Shown here: piece by piece, positions 5,176 to 7,141 of the stretch
How the letters are laid out: each line of letters opens with the position of its first letter
Position numbering within the stretch: the first letter of the stretch is position 1
Assembly: GCA_002792755.1 (NCBI GenBank)
Contig: PFOY01000015.1
Location: 1-7,141 of the forward strand
Source: Candidatus Nomurabacteria bacterium CG_4_10_14_0_2_um_filter_30_12
Lineage (GTDB): Bacteria > Patescibacteriota > Minisyncoccia > Phycocordibacterales > UBA9973
Direction of reading: 5' to 3'
Length of the DNA: 7,141 bases
Position numbers and translations under genes: made by a program
The notes under the pieces: generated by a model
Databases searched by the model: none
Told to the model about the DNA's origin: nothing
What the model saw: only the letters and a program-made list of their open reading frames with translations

Positions 5176-7141
5176 CTATTGTAGCATATTTAAAAATTCT
5201 TTCTCACTTATTATTTTTATACCTGATTTCTGAGCATTTTTCAACTTTGAACTCAAATGATTCTCTTCTTCTCCTCTTACAACATATGAAGTATTTTTTG
5301 AAACAAAACTTGATACTTTTCCACCAAAATAAATAATCTTTTCCTTCGCTAATTCTCTAGACATTTGAAAAAGTGTACCTGTCAAAACAAAGATCATTCC
5401 ACTTAACTTACCTTTTTTATTTTTTTCTGCTTTTTCTATAACTACACCGTTCTTCAATAATTTTTCTATGAAATTTAAATTACTTTTATCTCTAAAATAA
5501 TTAAAGACACTCTTAGAAACAGCTCCACCAATATTTTCTATCTCATTTATTTTTTCTATATCAGAATTGATTAATTTATCTAATGTACCAAAACTTATAG
5601 CTAGGTCTCTAGCTGTTTCTTCACCTACATGAAGTATCCCAAGAGCAAAAAGGAATTTAGAAAAAGGAATTTTTTTCTTTAATTCTATCTCTTTAATAAT
5701 ATTTTCTGCACTTTTTTCTCCAAAACGCTCAAGTGGTGCAATATCCTCTTTTTTAAGGGTAAACACATCAGCTGCATCTGTTATCAAACCCTCATCTTTA
5801 AATCTTCTCAAGATTTTAGGACCTAATTCATATATTTCAAAAACAGAAATAAAATGATCTAAATATCTTTCATTTTTTGCAGAACATTTTGAATTAATAC
5901 AATAATAAGCAACAGAAGATTTATCGGAAATTTCCAAAGTCCTATGAGAAATGGTCTGGCCGGGGTTCGGGGCCCCGGAGATCCGAGGACCTTTTGAGTA
6001 GGAGCTTTGGAAATTTCCGATATATTTTTTCTCTACAATACCTTCACAAACTGGACATTTTTCAACCATTTTAAACTTCTTTTCTTTTCCAATACGCATG
6101 CGAGTTAAAACTTCAACAACCTTCGGAATGACATCTCCCGCCTTTTCTATTACCACTGTATCCCCTATACGTAGATCGAGACGTTCTATTTGATCCATAT
6201 TATGAAGAGTAGCTTTTGATACAGTAGAACCAGCCACAAGCGTAGGCTCAAATATTGCAAGCGGAGTAAGCACACCAGTGCGTCCTACATTTATTTTTAT
6301 ATCTTTCACAATAGTAGTCGCCTTTTCAGCTGGATATTTAAAAGCAGCCATATAACGTGGAGCTTTACCAACCACACCTAAAATTTCTTGTAATTTAAGA
6401 TCATCAACAGATATCACGACGCCATCAGTACCATAAGAAAAACCTGGACGAATTTTTTCAAATTTATTAATAAAATTTATAACTTCTTTTAAATTCTTAC
6501 AAATAGCTTCATCTTCACCTATTTGGAATCCAAGCTTTTTTAAATATTTATGTTTATCAGAATGATTTAACAAACTTTTTTCATTAGAAGTTTCAGCTAT
6601 ATCATATGCAAAAAAATCCAATTCCCTTTCAGATGCTAATTGCGGATCTAACTGCCTTAAACTTCCAGCTGCAGCATTTCTAGAATTTGCAAAAAGTGGT
6701 TTTCCGTTTTTATCATTTACAAGATTTAATCTTATTAAAGTTTTCTTACTCATCAATACTTCACCCCGGATTTCAATATAATCTGGAATGTCAAAGACGG
6801 TCTTTGACATTAAGGTAAGTGGAATAGATTTTATAGTTCTTAAATTTTGAGTAATGTCTTCACCTACAAACCCATCTCCTCTTGTCGCTCCTCTTACAAA
6901 CTTCCCTTTTTCATATATTAAAGACACAGCTAAACCATCAAATTTAACTTCACAAAAATAATTAAATTTGGTAAGGTCGGCCCTTTCTCTATTCCTAATG
7001 GCCGGCTTTGCTAAATTTAAAAGTTTCAAACTTCTTTTTTCCCATTCATATAATTCTTCTTCACTAAAAACATCATTTAATGAGAGCATTCTAATCTTAT
7101 GTTCTATCTTAATAAATTTATCGAGTGGTTTACCTGCTACT
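5176..7141 (-). CDS. ligA: NAD-dependent DNA ligase LigA (5' end outside window)
   Basis: The enzyme seals nicks using NAD+ in replication and repair. The frame is open to the right edge: VAGKPLDKFIKIEHKIR precedes MLSLNDVF, so the Met at 7087-7089 is internal and part of domain Ia lies outside; 654 residues are visible. Counting that Met as 1: adenylation motif KFDG with catalytic K49, EIRGE (106-110), TDGVV (221-225) and FKYPAE (K251). The OB fold starts near NVGRTG (267), the zinc-finger cysteines are C345, C348, C397 and C402, helix-hairpin-helix repeats span about 415-535, and the BRCT domain about 562-637. C348 to C397 is 49 residues, against 15 between the matching cysteines 411 and 426 of E. 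coli LigA. The extra length coincides with a palindromic GC-rich insert. M1 to K49 is 12 residues longer than in E. coli, coinciding with a second palindrome. All key residues are present and the frame is intact, so the gene is probably functional. The stop is TAG. Confidence 0.97.
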   Translation of the reverse strand, partial: VAGKPLDKFIKIEHKIRMLSLNDVFSEEELYEWEKRSLKLLNLAKPAIRNRERADLTKFNYFCEVKFDGLAVSLIYEKGKFVRGATRGDGFVGEDITQNLRTIKSIPLTLMSKTVFDIPDYIEIRGEVLMSKKTLIRLNLVNDKNGKPLFANSRNAAAGSLRQLDPQLASERELDFFAYDIAETSNEKSLLNHSDKHKYLKKLGFQIGEDEAICKNLKEVINFINKFEKIRPGFSYGTDGVVISVDDLKLQEILGVVGKAPRYMAAFKYPAEKATTIVKDIKINVGRTGVLTPLAIFEPTLVAGSTVSKATLHNMDQIERLDLRIGDTVVIEKAGDVIPKVVEVLTRMRIGKEKKFKMVEKCPVCEGIVEKKYIGNFQSSYSKGPRISGAPNPGQTISHRTLEISDKSSVAYYCINSKCSAKNERYLDHFISVFEIYELGPKILRRFKDEGLITDAADVFTLKKEDIAPLERFGEKSAENIIKEIELKKKIPFSKFLFALGILHVGEETARDLAISFGTLDKLINSDIEKINEIENIGGAVSKSVFNYFRDKSNLNFIEKLLKNGVVIEKAEKNKKGKLSGMIFVLTGTLFQMSRELAKEKIIYFGGKVSSFVSKNTSYVVRGEEENHLSSKLKNAQKSGIKIISEKEFLNMLQ
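5922..6022. repeat. 101-nt palindromic element inserted in frame in the ligA zinc finger
   Basis: The arms at 5922-5944 and 5999-6022 are inverted copies over 23 positions with a single extra base in the right arm. Each arm contains the self-complementary GGAAATTTCC. Inside, GGTC (5953-5956) faces GACC (5988-5991), and CCGGGG (5960-5965) faces CCCCGG (5973-5978). The 39-nt core is about 77% GC, against about 30% around it. It encodes about 34 residues of the ligase (roughly 358-391, including KGPRISGAPNPGQTISHR) with no stop. The flanks CPVCEGIVEKK and SSVAYYC are normal zinc-finger sequence. The form is like Rickettsia palindromic elements; no sequence relation is claimed. Confidence 0.85.
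6787..6811. repeat. 25-nt perfect palindrome in ligA
   Basis: AATGTCAAAGAC (6787-6798), one central base and GTCTTTGACATT (6800-6811) form a perfect 12-bp inverted repeat. It encodes residues of the loop MSKTVFDIPDY between IPLTL and EIRGE. That loop is about 3 residues longer than in E. coli LigA, so it may be a small insertion or chance. Confidence 0.5.
6962..7020. repeat. 59-nt imperfect palindrome in ligA before the adenylation motif
   Basis: The arms at 6962-6982 and 7000-7020 match as inverted copies at 17 of 21 positions around a 17-nt loop, with GGTCGGCC facing GGCCGGCT at the inner end. The four mismatches are all transitions and all are G-T pairs on the plus strand. It encodes residues 24-43 (LNLAKPAIRNRERADLTKFN), a stretch rich in charged residues just ahead of YFCEVKFDG. 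The spacing there is 12 residues longer than in E. coli LigA. Confidence 0.7.

Noticed and set aside
7087..7089. ATG as the ligA start codon
   Set aside because: The frame continues upstream with VAGKPLDKFIKIEHKIR, typical LigA sequence, so this Met is internal and the gene runs off the window.
1..7141. CRISPR array, transposase gene or phage genes
   Set aside because: No regularly spaced direct repeats, and no frame resembles a transposase, integrase or phage protein.

Overview
The window is AT-rich (GC roughly 30% by eye), and every gene reads on the minus strand. Short, densely packed genes, the style of the LigA, TruB and helicase-nuclease sequences, and several small membrane proteins without strong Shine-Dalgarno sites all suggest a reduced-genome bacterium of the Candidate Phyla Radiation (Patescibacteria, Parcubacteria-like). 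This placement is inference from protein character, not from a marker gene. The standard stop codons fit all genes, and I see no sign of recoded UGA.

Layout in transcription order, from right to left: (1) ligA, NAD-dependent DNA ligase, 7141-5176, with its 5' end beyond the window; (2) a small ECF S-component-like membrane protein, 5086-4562; (3) tRNA-Ser(GGA), 4546-4459; (4) a decayed truB (tRNA pseudouridine-55 synthase) abutting the tRNA, 4455-4035; (5) a DoxX/DoxD-type membrane protein, 3911-3414; (6) a small single-domain cupin, 3261-2863; (7) a large UvrD-family helicase with a C-terminal PD-(D/E)XK nuclease, 2837 to the left edge, unfinished there. No gene-free stretch exceeds 300 bases.

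Two layers of structure are not explained by the genes. First, ligA carries palindromes that remain open in frame. A 101-nt element with a GC-rich core splits the zinc finger, and its size matches the roughly 34 residues by which the finger loop exceeds that of E. coli LigA. A 59-nt imperfect palindrome lies just before the catalytic KFDG, and a 25-nt palindrome lies further on. They resemble in kind, though I cannot say in sequence, the protein-coding palindromic insertions known as Rickettsia palindromic elements. Second, the three gaps upstream of the ECF-like, DoxX and cupin genes share a pair of inverted arms. The distal arm resembles ATGAATTCCGTTAGGAAT, and the proximal arm resembles ATTTCTAACGGG and touches the start codon ATGAAA. 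This could be a shared regulatory leader, an operator pair or a miniature mobile repeat.

Functionally the window mixes DNA replication/repair (ligase, helicase-nuclease), translation (tRNA-Ser, dead truB) and a possible small regulon (ECF-like, DoxX, cupin) linked by the shared leader. The genes do not form one known pathway.
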